This document shows, piece after piece, positions 10,688 through 21,529 of a stretch of DNA of 64,000 nt. The DNA lies in assembly GCA_034440635.1 (NCBI GenBank), contig JAOTON010000975.1, positions 1,364,001 through 1,428,000 on the forward strand. The letters are read 5' to 3'. A program made the translations under genes and the position numbers. The stretch's first letter is position 1; each line of letters starts with the position of its first letter. The notes below the pieces were generated by a model that searched no databases, was not told where the DNA came from, and saw nothing but the letters and a program-made list of their open reading frames with translations. The stretch is from Lepas anatifera. Taxonomy: Eukaryota > Arthropoda > Thecostraca > Lepadidae.

Positions 10688-12640
10688 TGTTGCCTAATCG
10701 TCTCCATCTGCAGCCACAGCATATCTGGCCGTGGTTTTTCGTGTTTTTCCAATCTTTAAAAAGGTACTAGCTTCAATACCTGCGTGCAATTGACATTGTC
10801 ATTAATGGGAAAAGCATGAGGTATTTACATGATTATTGCAGGTAATCTTTGCGTCACCTCACCATGCCGATAGTAATCAATAATCTTCGGTAAGGGTTTT
10901 GTGAGACGAGGCTCTTTCTAGATTCCAAGCACATGTCGGTATAACATGGAACGTCGTCCCCAAAATCCGTTACCTACCATAAGATAAGGTTTTGGTACGG
11001 TGCATTCACTTAGCTACCCATCGCCTCTTTTACATCGGACACATGGACACTCTATCCTTAAAGCCTTCGTCCGAAGGCCCACAGACACTCGCAGTAGTGC
11101 CCACTACTGGGTGGGCAAGAAGCTCCATTTGTGTTTTTCCAGCATTGTCCAAGAGGGCATTGGGAAAGAGCCTTACCACTGCACTGTGGGATATGTCTGT
11201 CTACCTTGTGTATAATCGCCCTTAGTAGTGCATGGGCAATGTATGATATTATGAAGACACATTCAATTGGTTCAATCAGTACAATGGTATATAAATACTA
11301 AGCTGTTGGCATTTATAAAAGACTGTGTTAAAACATTTAGAAACGGCATTACCCAGGTGTTTTTTTATCGAACACAAACTCTCGTTATCATTATCGCATT
11401 ACCAAAGCTACTAAGCTGGATATCGATTCATCCTCATCAGTTGTCTTCATCGAATTCGGGGTGGCATTACCGAGAGCCCACTGCTGCATACCACAGATAC
11501 CTCGAGACATACAGGCGGCATGTGGTCGAGTGAAGAGCGAAGTAATTGATTGATATTTATTGTAACTATTGATGTAAGTAGACTTATGATTAAACGCTTT
11601 CCTTTGCGAGATTATGACTGTATAATGAGAGAGCCACCCACACTTAAGCTGCGGTTTTTGTGCCGATCTCTGAAGTAATTTCGCTGTAACTATTTCGGAA
11701 ATAAATTAATATATCTATCTATTGGATACCAAGAAAGATAACAGAAATAAAATGATAAAATGGCGTCTCAAATCCAATACAAAACATAGACTATATGATT
11801 TTCTACTTAGGTGGAATTAACTTTACGGGAATAGGACATCTGCAAGAGATCGGAACTGAGAGCACAGTCCTACCGAGAAGTGTTCCAAATCTCAGGGTGC
11901 TGGGTGGAGAACCACACCCGGTCAAACTGGATCTTCGACTCATTTCTCTGATATTCCTTACAGAATTTACACTGAATTTTCCAGTGGAGCTTTCGAAGAA
12001 AAATTCAATAATTCTCGTTTATATGATCTCATCAATAGTATATAAGGATATTTTGATGATAAACGTGTTCCTAAACTTTAAGTAAGGGTTTTAATAAGCG
12101 TTATAAAGCGTTTAATTCACTTACACAATAATACAAATCTGAAATTCACTCCTAGACTATCTTCTATGTGAATTTTACACTCAGAAACCTAGTCCACGAC
12201 TAGTTTGGGACACTGCTACAGAGCATACACAAAACTTGGCCTTATGTTTCATTATTCTTCCAACTTTCCGCTTGAGGAGAAATAAAGTTTCACGAGGGAC
12301 TGGGTCTGTCACGAGGGACTCTTGTCTGGCACTGGTTTGAGGTCGGCTGGACGCGGAACGACCTAGCGGGGTCAAGGATTCCGCTCTGAAAATACACCCA
12401 TTTCTCCACAAAGCTATACTTGCTACACGCAAAGTATAGCACTCTTTGTGAATGCTGCATAATATTTTCACCTCAGTTTAAAATCCCATATTCAAGTACC
12501 ACATCCCATTTATACTGGGAAATAAAGCCTTATCTCGAAAGCGGCCTTGATGGATGCAATTGCTGGTCTCATTACACACAAGACGTGGCAGCCAGAAGCA
12601 GGAGAGCAAAAACTCACAATCTGCAACAAGCAGTATTTAC
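10688..12640. other. Intron of PET117, no gene recognised
   Basis: Moderately AT-rich DNA. Open frames at 10992-11225 and 11795-12085 have no recognisable domain. I see no tRNA or repeat shared with the rest of the window. Confidence 0.45.
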
Positions 12641-12732
12641 CTGTCAATTCGCTGCTTGATGTGTACGTATCCAACAATGCCCACGGTGATTGCACAAGAT
12701 CCGGCTAGAAATAGCTTAGACGCCAGTGACAT
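12641..12732 (-). CDS. PET117: PET117, exon 1
   Basis: The minus-strand ATG at 12732 opens MSLASKLFLAGSCAITVGIV, followed by GYVHIKQRID. This is a short N-terminal single membrane-spanning or import segment followed by a basic stretch. It matches the N-terminus of PET117, a small mitochondrial factor needed for cytochrome c oxidase assembly that works with the heme A synthase pathway. The exon ends with a strong donor, GACAG|GTAAATAC, in phase 2, matching exon 2 at 5290-5470 across a 7,170-bp intron. A TTCTCGGTTCAG acceptor-like sequence 20 nt upstream of the ATG suggests a non-coding first exon further upstream. Confidence 0.92.
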
Positions 12733-12754
12733 ATCTTGACTAGCATCTCTGAAC

Positions 12755-14248
12755 CGAGAAAATCTGAAAAGCAACATAATTATTTTCATACATGCAATTG
12801 ATGACATTCATTATTTTCAACAAGTTTAAGCATTTCCTAGGTCTGCAGTCATATTTTCTTCAACAGGTGAGAACTTAAATAAAGACATAAACGATCGAAA
12901 ATAACTCAAAAGTTTGCCCTGTACAAGTAGATCTGCACTTCGTTTCGATGCCACCAACGCTCTGAGAACCCAGACATCGCCCCTGTACAAGCAGCTTTTC
13001 AACAAAATTTCTACTCTCTTAACTGCATCCCGACCCGTTTTAAAGAGCACGAGCGTCAACTTCTCATTCAACAGTTGATTTAACACAATGACATCCTCTT
13101 TGTGGTATGGCCATTGAGATGCGTTTAGAGTTTCGATAATCATATAGCTCAGGTGTTCATTATGCTCTTTTTGCTAGGAACAGTCAGATTCCATTCCAAA
13201 TTCGAATTGGCAGATTTGTGCTTGAGCGCGGGGTTTTTCACTGATCTAATTATTTCAGCAGAAAAAAGGGAGGGATATGTAAAATTGATTGTCCTTCGTG
13301 TTGTTTATTCTAAATGTCATAGTATGAAACAGTTGATGTATGGGCTTCTGTCAAGTCTCACTCTGACTGTAGCGCTCGTCTCAATGACTGAAGACCACGC
13401 AAAACAAACGAGAAAAAGTGGTAACTTTTGCTCCACTGTCCTTGTAACAAGAGTTTTAGAATTGGTGCTGCTCAATAAATCTGAAGAGGGCTTGCAACGC
13501 AAGGCAATCAGCTCTGCTTCTAACCTAGCCATTTTTCGTATTGAAAGAACCGATGATTGCTACAAAGCTCTGAATAGGACTGTTTTCAGGTTTGCACATT
13601 TCTTAGTCGCCAGCAAAGTTTTCGGATGTGTAGTTCACCTTCAGCTATTCAAAAGGATTTTAGAAAGAGAAGTGGAAAACTACGTCGTCTCGATTCGTCT
13701 GTCCTAATATTCCCGTCATGTGAGCGCGTGCTGGGAAAAATAATCATCAGTAAGCTTGAGCTACTTATGGCAGGAAGAGATCTCGGTTCCGTATCTGATA
13801 AAACCCATGTGCATACACTGGAATATCTTACGTCAATGCTCAACCTTGTCATTGCTTATTTCTCATTGCTTACATATCGGTTTCTGTGCTGGAAATACCG
13901 TTGTGAACAGAGACGTAGCCAGGATTTCGCTCGGGAGGGGGAAGGAAGAGTGAAACCAAAATGGTCGCATCACGGCTCCATTACGGCCCTTAACGCAAGC
14001 GTAAAGTGGGCAACAGAAACACCAGTGGCAAATCCACGACTGAGTATTTTATGACCAAAGCCGGGTGAACATTTCGGAGAGATGGGAGTGGAGGAGGAGG
14101 CAAAAACCGCAAAAGTAAAAAACATCGTTTCTTACCATCTGCGCAATGGGGGCATTTTACAGGGCCGTTTGTTTCAGGCCCTTTGATGTGATCTATTTTT
14201 GCCATTTGAGGAGGATAGTCCATTTGAAACCAACGGACGCAACACAGA
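12755..14248. other. Unassigned region with two unexplained open frames
   Basis: A 105-codon minus-strand frame (12826-13143) and a 184-codon plus-strand frame (13153-13707) are longer than most chance frames here, but neither matches a family I know. An internal ATG at 13324 of the plus frame would start MKQLMYGLLSSLTLTVALVS, which resembles a signal peptide and would leave a 127-residue product. There is no splice, codon-use or homology support, so this is not called as a gene. Confidence 0.25.
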
Positions 14249-14705
14249 TTAAAGGGAATGTGGCACCTTCATAACATGATTTTAACTGAGATAGCCAAGT
14301 TGTAAAGCAAGTCGGAAAACCCAGTACTCAGTATATCATTTGTCTTGGAACTCGAGATTTTCGTAGAAAAAAGCTAAAACCTTCCTGCAATGTACTCCTC
14401 ATGTACCCTTAGCAGCAGGCCACAGTTGTCATGGCTGTTGGTGTGACGACATATGCTGACGTCACGACGAGCATCAGCCAATCGAATCCTTTGAAGCGTT
14501 TCGGGTATGATAGTGGTTGCCAGATCATGACATCATCCACAGGCAGATATTTATTTCTTTTCCTAGAGGAGTATTTACAAATCAAAATATTGAGCTTATT
14601 GTACGTTTTTGAGAGCAATCATAAGTGGTTTCATTATTTTCGGCTAAAAGTACGCATAATTACACTAAATTCCAGGATTCAACCAAGGTGTCACATTTCC
14701 TTTAA
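14249..14705. mobile_element. TTAA-flanked MITE, family C
   Basis: TTAA duplications flank terminal inverted repeats of about 17 bp: AGGGAATGTGGCACCTT on the left, and AAGGTGTCACATTTCCT on the right with two mismatches when inverted. The 449-bp interior is non-coding. A TTAA target with short inverted repeats is the signature of piggyBac-type transposition, so this is probably a non-autonomous piggyBac-like element (inference). Confidence 0.78.
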
Positions 14706-14959
14706 AGGGTATGTGCTAAATCTAGATGTGGGGACCCGTTATAAGTCACATCCAAATGTCGTGATTCAAAACCCATAGCCGTATTAGGCCCGCTTATGTA
14801 CGGAAGCATGTTCGCGAATCGGGACAGTACACGAGGATAAGCTAGAGGATTGTAGTCCCGAAAGAGGTCGCCGTGGCGACGCCTCGACGGCCGATAGAGG
14901 CAAAAGTGCCACCGGCAGGTTAGGTGCACAGCAGGCCAGTTCGCTGAATTGAGACAAGT

Positions 14960-15316
14960 TTTTTTATAAATTTTGCCCAAGTTGTTCCCAGTCCGACTGT
15001 TGGAGTCGGAGTATCACTAAAGTCATCAAGGGACTTGTCACGGAGACCCTGACCCCACCGCCCGAACGAGCAACTCCTACAATGAAGGGTTAATTTAGAA
15101 GCCAAAGTTTAACGTTCCACAAAGCACAGGGACGGCCGCCCCGCTCAGGTCACCCTCTCACCAGTCAGTTGCCAGCCGACCTGTACGTCGGGTAAACTAT
15201 TGCGCGCCGGAGCGTCTCGGGGGAACCGATCCCAAGCTTGTACATGCACTGCCACTGCATGCTTTTGAGCAGCGGGCCGGAGCCCAACGCTCTACCAACT
15301 GAGCTACCGGGACGGC
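14960..15316 (-). mobile_element. tRNA-derived SINE, copy 2
   Basis: Closely similar to 1490-1842 from the tRNA-like head (minus-strand start at 15316, GCCGTCCCGGTAGCTCAG) to the tail near 14964. Differences are scattered substitutions, for example in the loop before the body. It is non-coding and in the same orientation as copy 1. Confidence 0.82.
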
Positions 15317-16277
15317 AGTTTAGGTTATGTTCTGCGTTATAACTGGGAATATTACGGAACAGCACGCTGGGTGTATCACTTACTTAGTGGCAGATCCAGG
15401 ACTTCATTATGGGGGGGGGAGCAATGGGGTCGAGCCTCCCCTACCATCGCCTCAGATCAGCCCCAGACTATGTGTTAACTCTAGGCACTCTGAAATTGTG
15501 GGGGGGTAGGGGGCTTAAGCCTCCTAGCCCACTTGCATCTGTCAACGTACTTGTGGGCAGTATTTCCACCACAGCACTCTTAGGGAATTGTGCCATGGTG
15601 CTCCCTGAAGTCCTCCCTGCCATGTGTTCAAGCACATAAAATAGTACCAAATGAATAGCAAAACAAACTTTTTGTAACAAAACCATAAACCCTAACATTT
15701 CCATTATTCTAAATTTTGAATATAAATTCTATATATCTAAATATATATAAATAATTCTAAATATTTAACAATTACTATTATCATACACCATGTATTTTAT
15801 TCAAAATAAATATGTGTGACAAACATGCAGTGCACACACAACCTTCAGACGATTTTGCACCACCATAAAAAATGTGGTCCTAAAGAACATGCATTAAATA
15901 TAATCTATAGAAATATATTGGTATCCATTAAGTTACCATTCATAGGGAACTGTTCCTTTGCTGCTGCTTTGACTGGCAGCGACAGGGGAAAAGGGAAAAT
16001 GTATAATAAATTCAGGGGCTAGAGATTGTTCTTTATCAAAGGTGATTGTTCTCTGGTTAGTTATTGTTCTCTATTTCTCACACTAAACACTGCATTGCTT
16101 TTCATTTATAATTCCATTTCAGCATATATTTCCCTCCTCATTTTTCTTTTGCTCTGCTTTGTTCCCTATGCTCACCATCAGCTACATGATGGTTCATGTA
16201 TTGTGTTCTTGGGCGCACCTACATACAACCGTCCAACTGCAAAAAAATGTGTAAAATCACAAAAAGGTGGTTCATAC
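15317..16277. other. Intergenic, nothing recognised
   Basis: There is a GC-rich stretch near 15390-15540 and an AT-rich stretch near 15700-15800. No gene or shared repeat is identified. Confidence 0.5.
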
Positions 16278-17483
16278 TTAACCTTCGCCCGGGTGGGGGG
16301 TCTTTTTAGACCCCCCCTCGGGTTTTTCCGAAGTGACCAAAAAACGGCGGCGCGCAGCGCCGCCAAACTTGGTCTAGCTGTTCCTTCATCATTTTTACAT
16401 CTTTCCTGAAAATTTTGGCTCAAGGTCATATCAGGTCAGGTCACCAGGTCAGGTGAAGTGACCTCACCTCAAAAAATACTTAGGACGGCATAACTAAAAG
16501 AAGGGTTAATGATAAGTGAAACCCCAGGGCTACAACATTTGTTCCGGGATTTTTGATATTGGTGACCTAAGGCCATGTGCAGAGCATGACCTCCCCATTG
16601 ACAATGCATGGGGAAAATCACGAAATGAGCTTTTCTCAGTAAGTATGGATGAAATCAACTTCAAACATCGGTTGCGACTTGCTCTTAGCCCATTTCGGAA
16701 GCTGATACCAAAATTTTTGACTTGTGACCTTTAAAAGGTCACCTTAGGTCAAATAAGCATTTTTTTGGTGTTTTTCTCTATAAATTTTGAATAAACTAAG
16801 ATAGAGCTTTTCTTTTGTCACCAAAGTGTTTTTATAGTCACTGGAAGTCAAATATTATACATCATGACTATACCAGGTCAAGTTGGGTCAGACCGTTGAC
16901 CTGGGTCAGGTCAAATTCTTAAATTTGACCTGGCATAGCAATATCATATATCATTCGATTCGTATTGACGAGAGAATTGCAATGGTGCATAAACTATGGC
17001 TGTATCTTGTTTGGTTTGGAAGCTATTAGCGAAAAAGTAAACGCCCTTATGCATGGGTGGCTATGGACATTCCCAAGAATATGCCCAATATTTAGTGACC
17101 TGTAGCTCCCTAGGCTTTGACCTGACACGAAAATGAATGCCACTGTAATGAAAGCGCATCTCAACAGCTTTCGAATGGTGTTAGAAAAATGTTTCTAGCT
17201 ATCATAGGTTCTGAGATATATGAGGTTTTCTTAGTACACCTCATATTAGCGATTTTGACCTATTTTGACCTCTGGTGACCTTGATATTGACCTGACAAGA
17301 AAAATGACCGAAGTATTTTCGATATCATTTTCGAAGAGCTTTCGATTGCCGTTTTGCGCTTTTTTCTAGCTCTCTTAGTTTTTGAGATCGTGGGGGGTCT
17401 TTTTAGCCCCCCACCAGGGCGAAGGTGGCTCTACCGCCACCAGGGCGAAGGTGGCTCGTACCCGCCACCGGGGCAAGGGTTAA
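16278..17483 (+). mobile_element. TTAA-flanked GGTCA-rich element, copy M1
   Basis: It begins TTAACCTTCGCCC and ends GGGGCAAGGGTTAA, imperfect inverted termini with TTAA at each edge. Just inside the left end is the hairpin GGGGGGTCT-TTT-AGACCCCCC, with a matching motif at the right end. The interior has a CGGCGGCGCGCAGCGCCGCC palindrome and many GGTCA or AGGTCA words. It has no coding frame and is homologous in layout to M2, M3, the fold-back and M6. Confidence 0.8.
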
Positions 17484-17663
17484 CTGTAGAGTGTTCCTTC
17501 ATGTTTTAGCTATGAAATAAGACAGAAATCAAAGTATAACACGCACTTCCACGACCTTAGTCAAAATTTAAACAATAACTACCGCATTGACACGTCCGCA
17601 CCCTGGAACCAATAATTCAAAAGAAAGTTGCGTGATGTTAGGTGTAGAAAATATGGGTAGAGA

Positions 17664-18682
17664 TTAACCCTCGCCCCACGGGGGCCATCGATGCCCCCTA
17701 AGGTTTTTCCGGGATAGCAGAAAACGACGAGGCGCAGCACCGCGGTTGAGGGCTCTACCTCTCACTGCATCATTTTCCCATCATCCCTGAAATTTTTACC
17801 CCGGGTCACCCAAGGTCAGGTCACCAGACGAGGTCAACCAAGGTCACCTCACTTCACTTTAGAGCTCTGTAAGAGCTACATTTCAAGTCGATCGATTTGA
17901 AACTTCCTACACTTCATGACCCCTCCAGGGTCTACAAGGTGTATATCCGGGATTTTTCGATTTCGTGCCCTGAGGTCAGGTCACGAGGCGACCTCTCCCA
18001 TTGGAAAAGCATGGGGAAAAGCCATTTCATGATATAAAAGCCACAAAAATGATTGCAAATACTCAGACTGCTCAGAACAACGTTTTTGGACACCCTTTCA
18101 CGGATCTCAGGGGTCATATTTGCCCTTTGACTTTTCCAAGGTCATCCAAGGTCACCGGAGGTCAAAAACAGTATTTTGACAATAACTTTTGGCCTAATTG
18201 AGCTAGAGCGGTGAAACAAAGACCATCGTGTTTGTTTTGTCACTGGCTTTCATTTGATATACGGCAAGGTCACTTTTGACCTTTCGTGACCTCAGGTCAT
18301 ATTAGGTCACGAGGTGACCTCTGGCGGTCAAACCACTGGCGGGAGGTCTTTATGTTCCACATAGCGGAAAAGTACAGGCAATTTGCTATCAAATGTACTT
18401 TACCAGGCCTCAATAGCTCTAATGACATAAGAGTTATGCCCAGTTTGCTTAATCATTGCATATTTGAGTGAAAATAGCCGATCTTGACCTAATTTGACAT
18501 CTGGAGGTCAAACCATTGACCTGAGCACTAAAACATGCGAAGTAATTTCTTACTGAATTCACGCGAGCTTTCTATTGCACTTTGCAGATTTGCGCTAACG
18601 CCCATATTTTCGGAGTTAGAGGGGGGCCATCGATGGCCCCCGGTGGGGCGAAGGTGGCGCCGACCCCGGTGGGCCGGGTTAA
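17664..18682 (+). mobile_element. TTAA-flanked GGTCA-rich element, copy M2
   Basis: A 1,019-bp copy beginning TTAACCCTCGCCCC and ending GGGCCGGGTTAA. Its subterminal palindromes are built on CCATCGATGG: GGGGGCCATCGATGCCCCC on the left and GGGGGGCCATCGATGGCCCC on the right. Its interior aligns with both arms of the fold-back at 37993-39972 and with M6. It contains a direct repeat of AGGTCA with a 4-nt spacer at 18294-18309. It is non-coding. Confidence 0.82.
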
Positions 18683-18711
18683 TAAAAGAGAAATTCACTA
18701 GCTTGAACCAC

Positions 18712-19126
18712 ACCTAGCCTAGCCTACCCTAGCCTGACCTGACCTGACCTGACCTGACCTGACCTGACCTGACCTGACCTGACCTGACCTGACCTAACCT
18801 AACCTAACCTAACCTAACCTAACCTAACCTAACCTAACCTAACCTAACCTAACCTAACCTAACCTAACCTAACCTAACCTAACCTAACCTAACCTAACCT
18901 AACCTAACCTAACCTAACCTAACCTAACCCTAACCTAACCTAACCTAACCTAACCTAACCTAACCTAACCTAGCCTAGCCTAGCCTAGCCTAGCCTAGCC
19001 TAGCCCTAGCCTAGCCTGGCCTAGCCTAGCCTGGCCTAGCCTAGCCTAGCCTAGCCTAGCCTAGCCTAGCCTAGCCTAGCCTAGCCTAGCCTAGCCTAGC
19101 CTAGCCTAGCCTAACCTAACCTAACC
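18712..19126 (-). repeat. Interstitial telomere-like pentamer array
   Basis: On the plus strand the array runs (CCTGA)n at about 18733-18793, (CCTAA)n at about 18794-18970, (CCTAG)n at about 18971-19111, then three CCTAA units. On the minus strand these are TCAGG, TTAGG and CTAGG. TTAGG is the usual arthropod telomere repeat, and TCAGG is the variant used by many beetles. The array lies between a TTAA element ending at 18682 and the 3' end of a LINE at 19127. Confidence 0.85.
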
Positions 19127-19446
19127 ATGTCTCGCTTTAGCGAGCCGGCCTTCGCAGTGCCTTACCTCTGGTACAAAGGTACCATTTGTCAGTCAGCTGA
19201 TGGTTTCCATAAGCTGACTGACGATTAGCTGACATTGTCTTTGTCAATTCCGATGTTTTGTTTATTTACTGCGATGGACGGCGCGTGATTACGACGCTCA
19301 CTCACCTTATTTACTCCCCTTATGAGGTTCCCTGCTTGGCTAGGGTTGTCAGAGAGGCTTTCAGGATCAGAGAGGAAACCCGGATAACATAAGACGCTCC
19401 ATGTCATGAGCAACATGCTCTGACTGGAATTTTGCGTCCGCACATA

Positions 19447-20200
19447 TCATGGAGGGAAGTTACGTAGTGACTCGCCTAGTGCAGACGCCAGCTTGGCCTT
19501 GAAAGACTTCTGGTCATTTTCGGATACTACATGATCCGGAAGGCTATTCCATACAGTAGCATAACGGATACCAAATGAACGCTTTCTCAAGTCTGTATGC
19601 ACACGGGAGTGTTGAATTTTGTATCTGTGCCCTCTTAGGCCTGTGTAATCAGGCAGCTCAAATATATCGGCAGGTTCGATAGCAAACTTCCTGTGAAATA
19701 TCTTCCAACACTGGATCAGATATGCACGTAGCAGCCTTCCCTGGACAGAGTACTGGATTAGGGCTTTCATTCGAGATCTATAATCGAGGTTGGCTAATCC
19801 CATCACCCTTTTAGTCCAAAGACGTTGTACAGATTCTAGGACTCGCAGGTCCCCAGAGTACCCTGTATGCCACACACAAGAACAATATTCCATAATTGGC
19901 CGGATATGAGCGCTAAAGAGAGGCATCATGAAGTCAGGGGATCTACACACAGTGGTTTTCAATAAGTTTTGAGCCAAGGCAGAGGCTTTGCAGGCTGTGT
20001 TTGAGATATGGACATGGAACTTCGGGGAGGAGCCAACCGTCACTCCCAAGTCAGAGTGGGAGTTCACAGCTTGGATCGGAACTTGGTCAACATAGTAATG
20101 TGGAACAGGTAATGAGAGTATATTTTTCTTAAATCTAATAACAGCGCCCTTTTTCTGATTCATAAATAAGCCCCAAGAGCGAGAGGTGGCATGTAGCGTG
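19447..20200 (-). pseudogene. LINE reverse transcriptase, C-terminal part
   Basis: About 250 codons, starting just after the M3 insertion with INTLHATSRSWGLFMN and running to the stop at 19447. It includes HLGVT-like DLGVTVG, the ARLYSAFVRP-equivalent PLFSAHIRPIMEY, and a WNSLPDHVV motif near the end, all typical of LINE proteins after the polymerase core. It is severed from the catalytic half at 21052-21500. Confidence 0.85.
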
Positions 20201-21051
20201 TTAACACGCGCATTGACGGGGAGGGGCGGGTACCCGCCCCCCTCGGGTTTTTCGGAGATAGTAGAAAAACGGCAGCGCGTAGCGCCACCGTACTTGGCAT
20301 AACTTTTCCCTCATCATTTTTACAGCTTCTGTGAAAATCTTAAGGTTAGGTCATCCAAGGTCAAGTCACCAGTACAGGTCAAGTGACCCGACCTCAAAAA
20401 AGTTTAAGATAACATAAGTCACAGCAGGGTGAACTTATCCGATTGAAACTCATATCACATAATTGCCCCACCGAGTTCTGTAAAATATGTTCCGGTATTT
20501 TTGATAGCGATCACCTAAGGTCAGGTACGAGGCATGACCTCTCCATTGGAAATACATGGGAAAATGGTTTTTACGGAATAACTCAGTAACGTATGGTGAT
20601 AGAGCAATTATTTTAACTGCATTAGACTCGCCTGGGCTTTGCAGTTCTAATGATATGCATTTTATATAATTTGACCCTGACCTGACCTCAGGTCAGGTCA
20701 AATCCTTAATTTGACCTAGCAAGGTCAAATTATATATCATTCGATTCGGCTTACTGAGAGGATTTATACAGTTTCAGTCGTTTTGCTCTATCTTTACTTG
20801 TTCAGATGTAATGGCCGAAAAACTGAATTTACATGTTATCCCTATGACGGCATGTTTTGATCTCTCGTGACCTTAAGTATGACCTGACAAAAAAATGGTG
20901 CAAATGTTTTCGATGGAGAAGTGGATGGGAAACCCAACGCCGTTTACCGTTTTTCGCTACCTACCGTGGTTCTCGAGATCTTAGGGTGGGGGCGGGTACC
21001 CGCCCCCGTCAATGCGAAGGCGGCTCAGACCCCCGTCAATGCGTGTGTTAA
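20201..21051 (+). mobile_element. TTAA-flanked GGTCA-rich element, copy M3, inserted in a LINE
   Basis: An 851-bp element with ends TTAACACGCGCATTGACGGG and CCCCGTCAATGCGTGTGTTAA-like inverted termini. Its subterminal palindromes are GGGGCGGGTACCCGCCCC on both sides. Internally it shares the TTTTTCGGAGATAG, CGCGTAGCGCC and GGTCA-rich blocks with M1 and M2. Removing it together with one TTAA leaves the flanking LINE sequence continuous, which identifies TTAA as the duplicated target. Confidence 0.86.
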
Positions 21052-21500
21052 TGTCTGTCTGTCTGACCGTGAATAGTGTTCTCTTTGTCCCGGTCTTTTT
21101 TCATGTATATCTTGAGGTCATCAGCAAATACTTTGTAACGGCAAGATAAGTTGGCAGCAATTTTATTCACGAAAATAAAAAAGAGGACGAGTCCTAGCAC
21201 TGATCCTTGGGGGACCCCACTCCCCACTGGGCGGGAAGCACTCAGTGTTCCATCCACTAAGACCGAGAATGTGCGGCCGACGAGGAAATCTTCAATCCAT
21301 CTAACAAGCTTTGTGTCCACACCAAGATAACGGAGTTTGGTGAGAAGGATTGGGTGAGAGAGCACATCAAATGCCTTCGAAAAATCAAAGAGGATCAAGG
21401 TCTACTGCACTTCCCTCATCCATCCACGTCGATACTTCGTGATAGACCAGGAGGAGTGGGTCCATCATGGATCTGCCTCTGCGAAATCCGAACTGGTGGG
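21052..21500 (-). pseudogene. LINE reverse transcriptase, catalytic half
   Basis: It encodes LILFDFSKAFDVLSHPIL (motif A with the first catalytic aspartate), SGVPQGSVLG (motif B) and KVFADDLKIYM (motif C, FADD). QFGFRRGRS and about 25 more codons lie upstream in a different frame, so there is a frameshift near 21390-21400. A second frame change lies in the CAGA repeat next to the M3 insertion. Confidence 0.85.
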
Positions 21501-21529
21501 TTAAGGTTCAGGTTAAGTTAATCGGGGTT

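Larger units (their letters stand above)
19127..21500 (-). mobile_element. 5'-truncated non-LTR retrotransposon (LINE) split by a TTAA element
   Basis: On the minus strand, reverse transcriptase sequence begins around 21500 with QFGFRRGRS. It continues to about 21052, is interrupted by element M3 (20201-21051), resumes at 20200 and stops at 19447. A roughly 320-bp 3' region follows, ending in a perfect hairpin (CTCGCT-AA-AGCGAG) and then TTAGG repeats. No endonuclease or ORF1 part is present, so the copy is 5'-truncated. The style of the reverse transcriptase suggests the CR1/jockey/Rex1 group (inference). Confidence 0.82.

Noticed and set aside
18712..19126. True chromosome end or CRISPR-like array
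   Set aside because: Unique genes and elements lie on both sides, so the array is interstitial. It is a simple pentamer array with no spacers.
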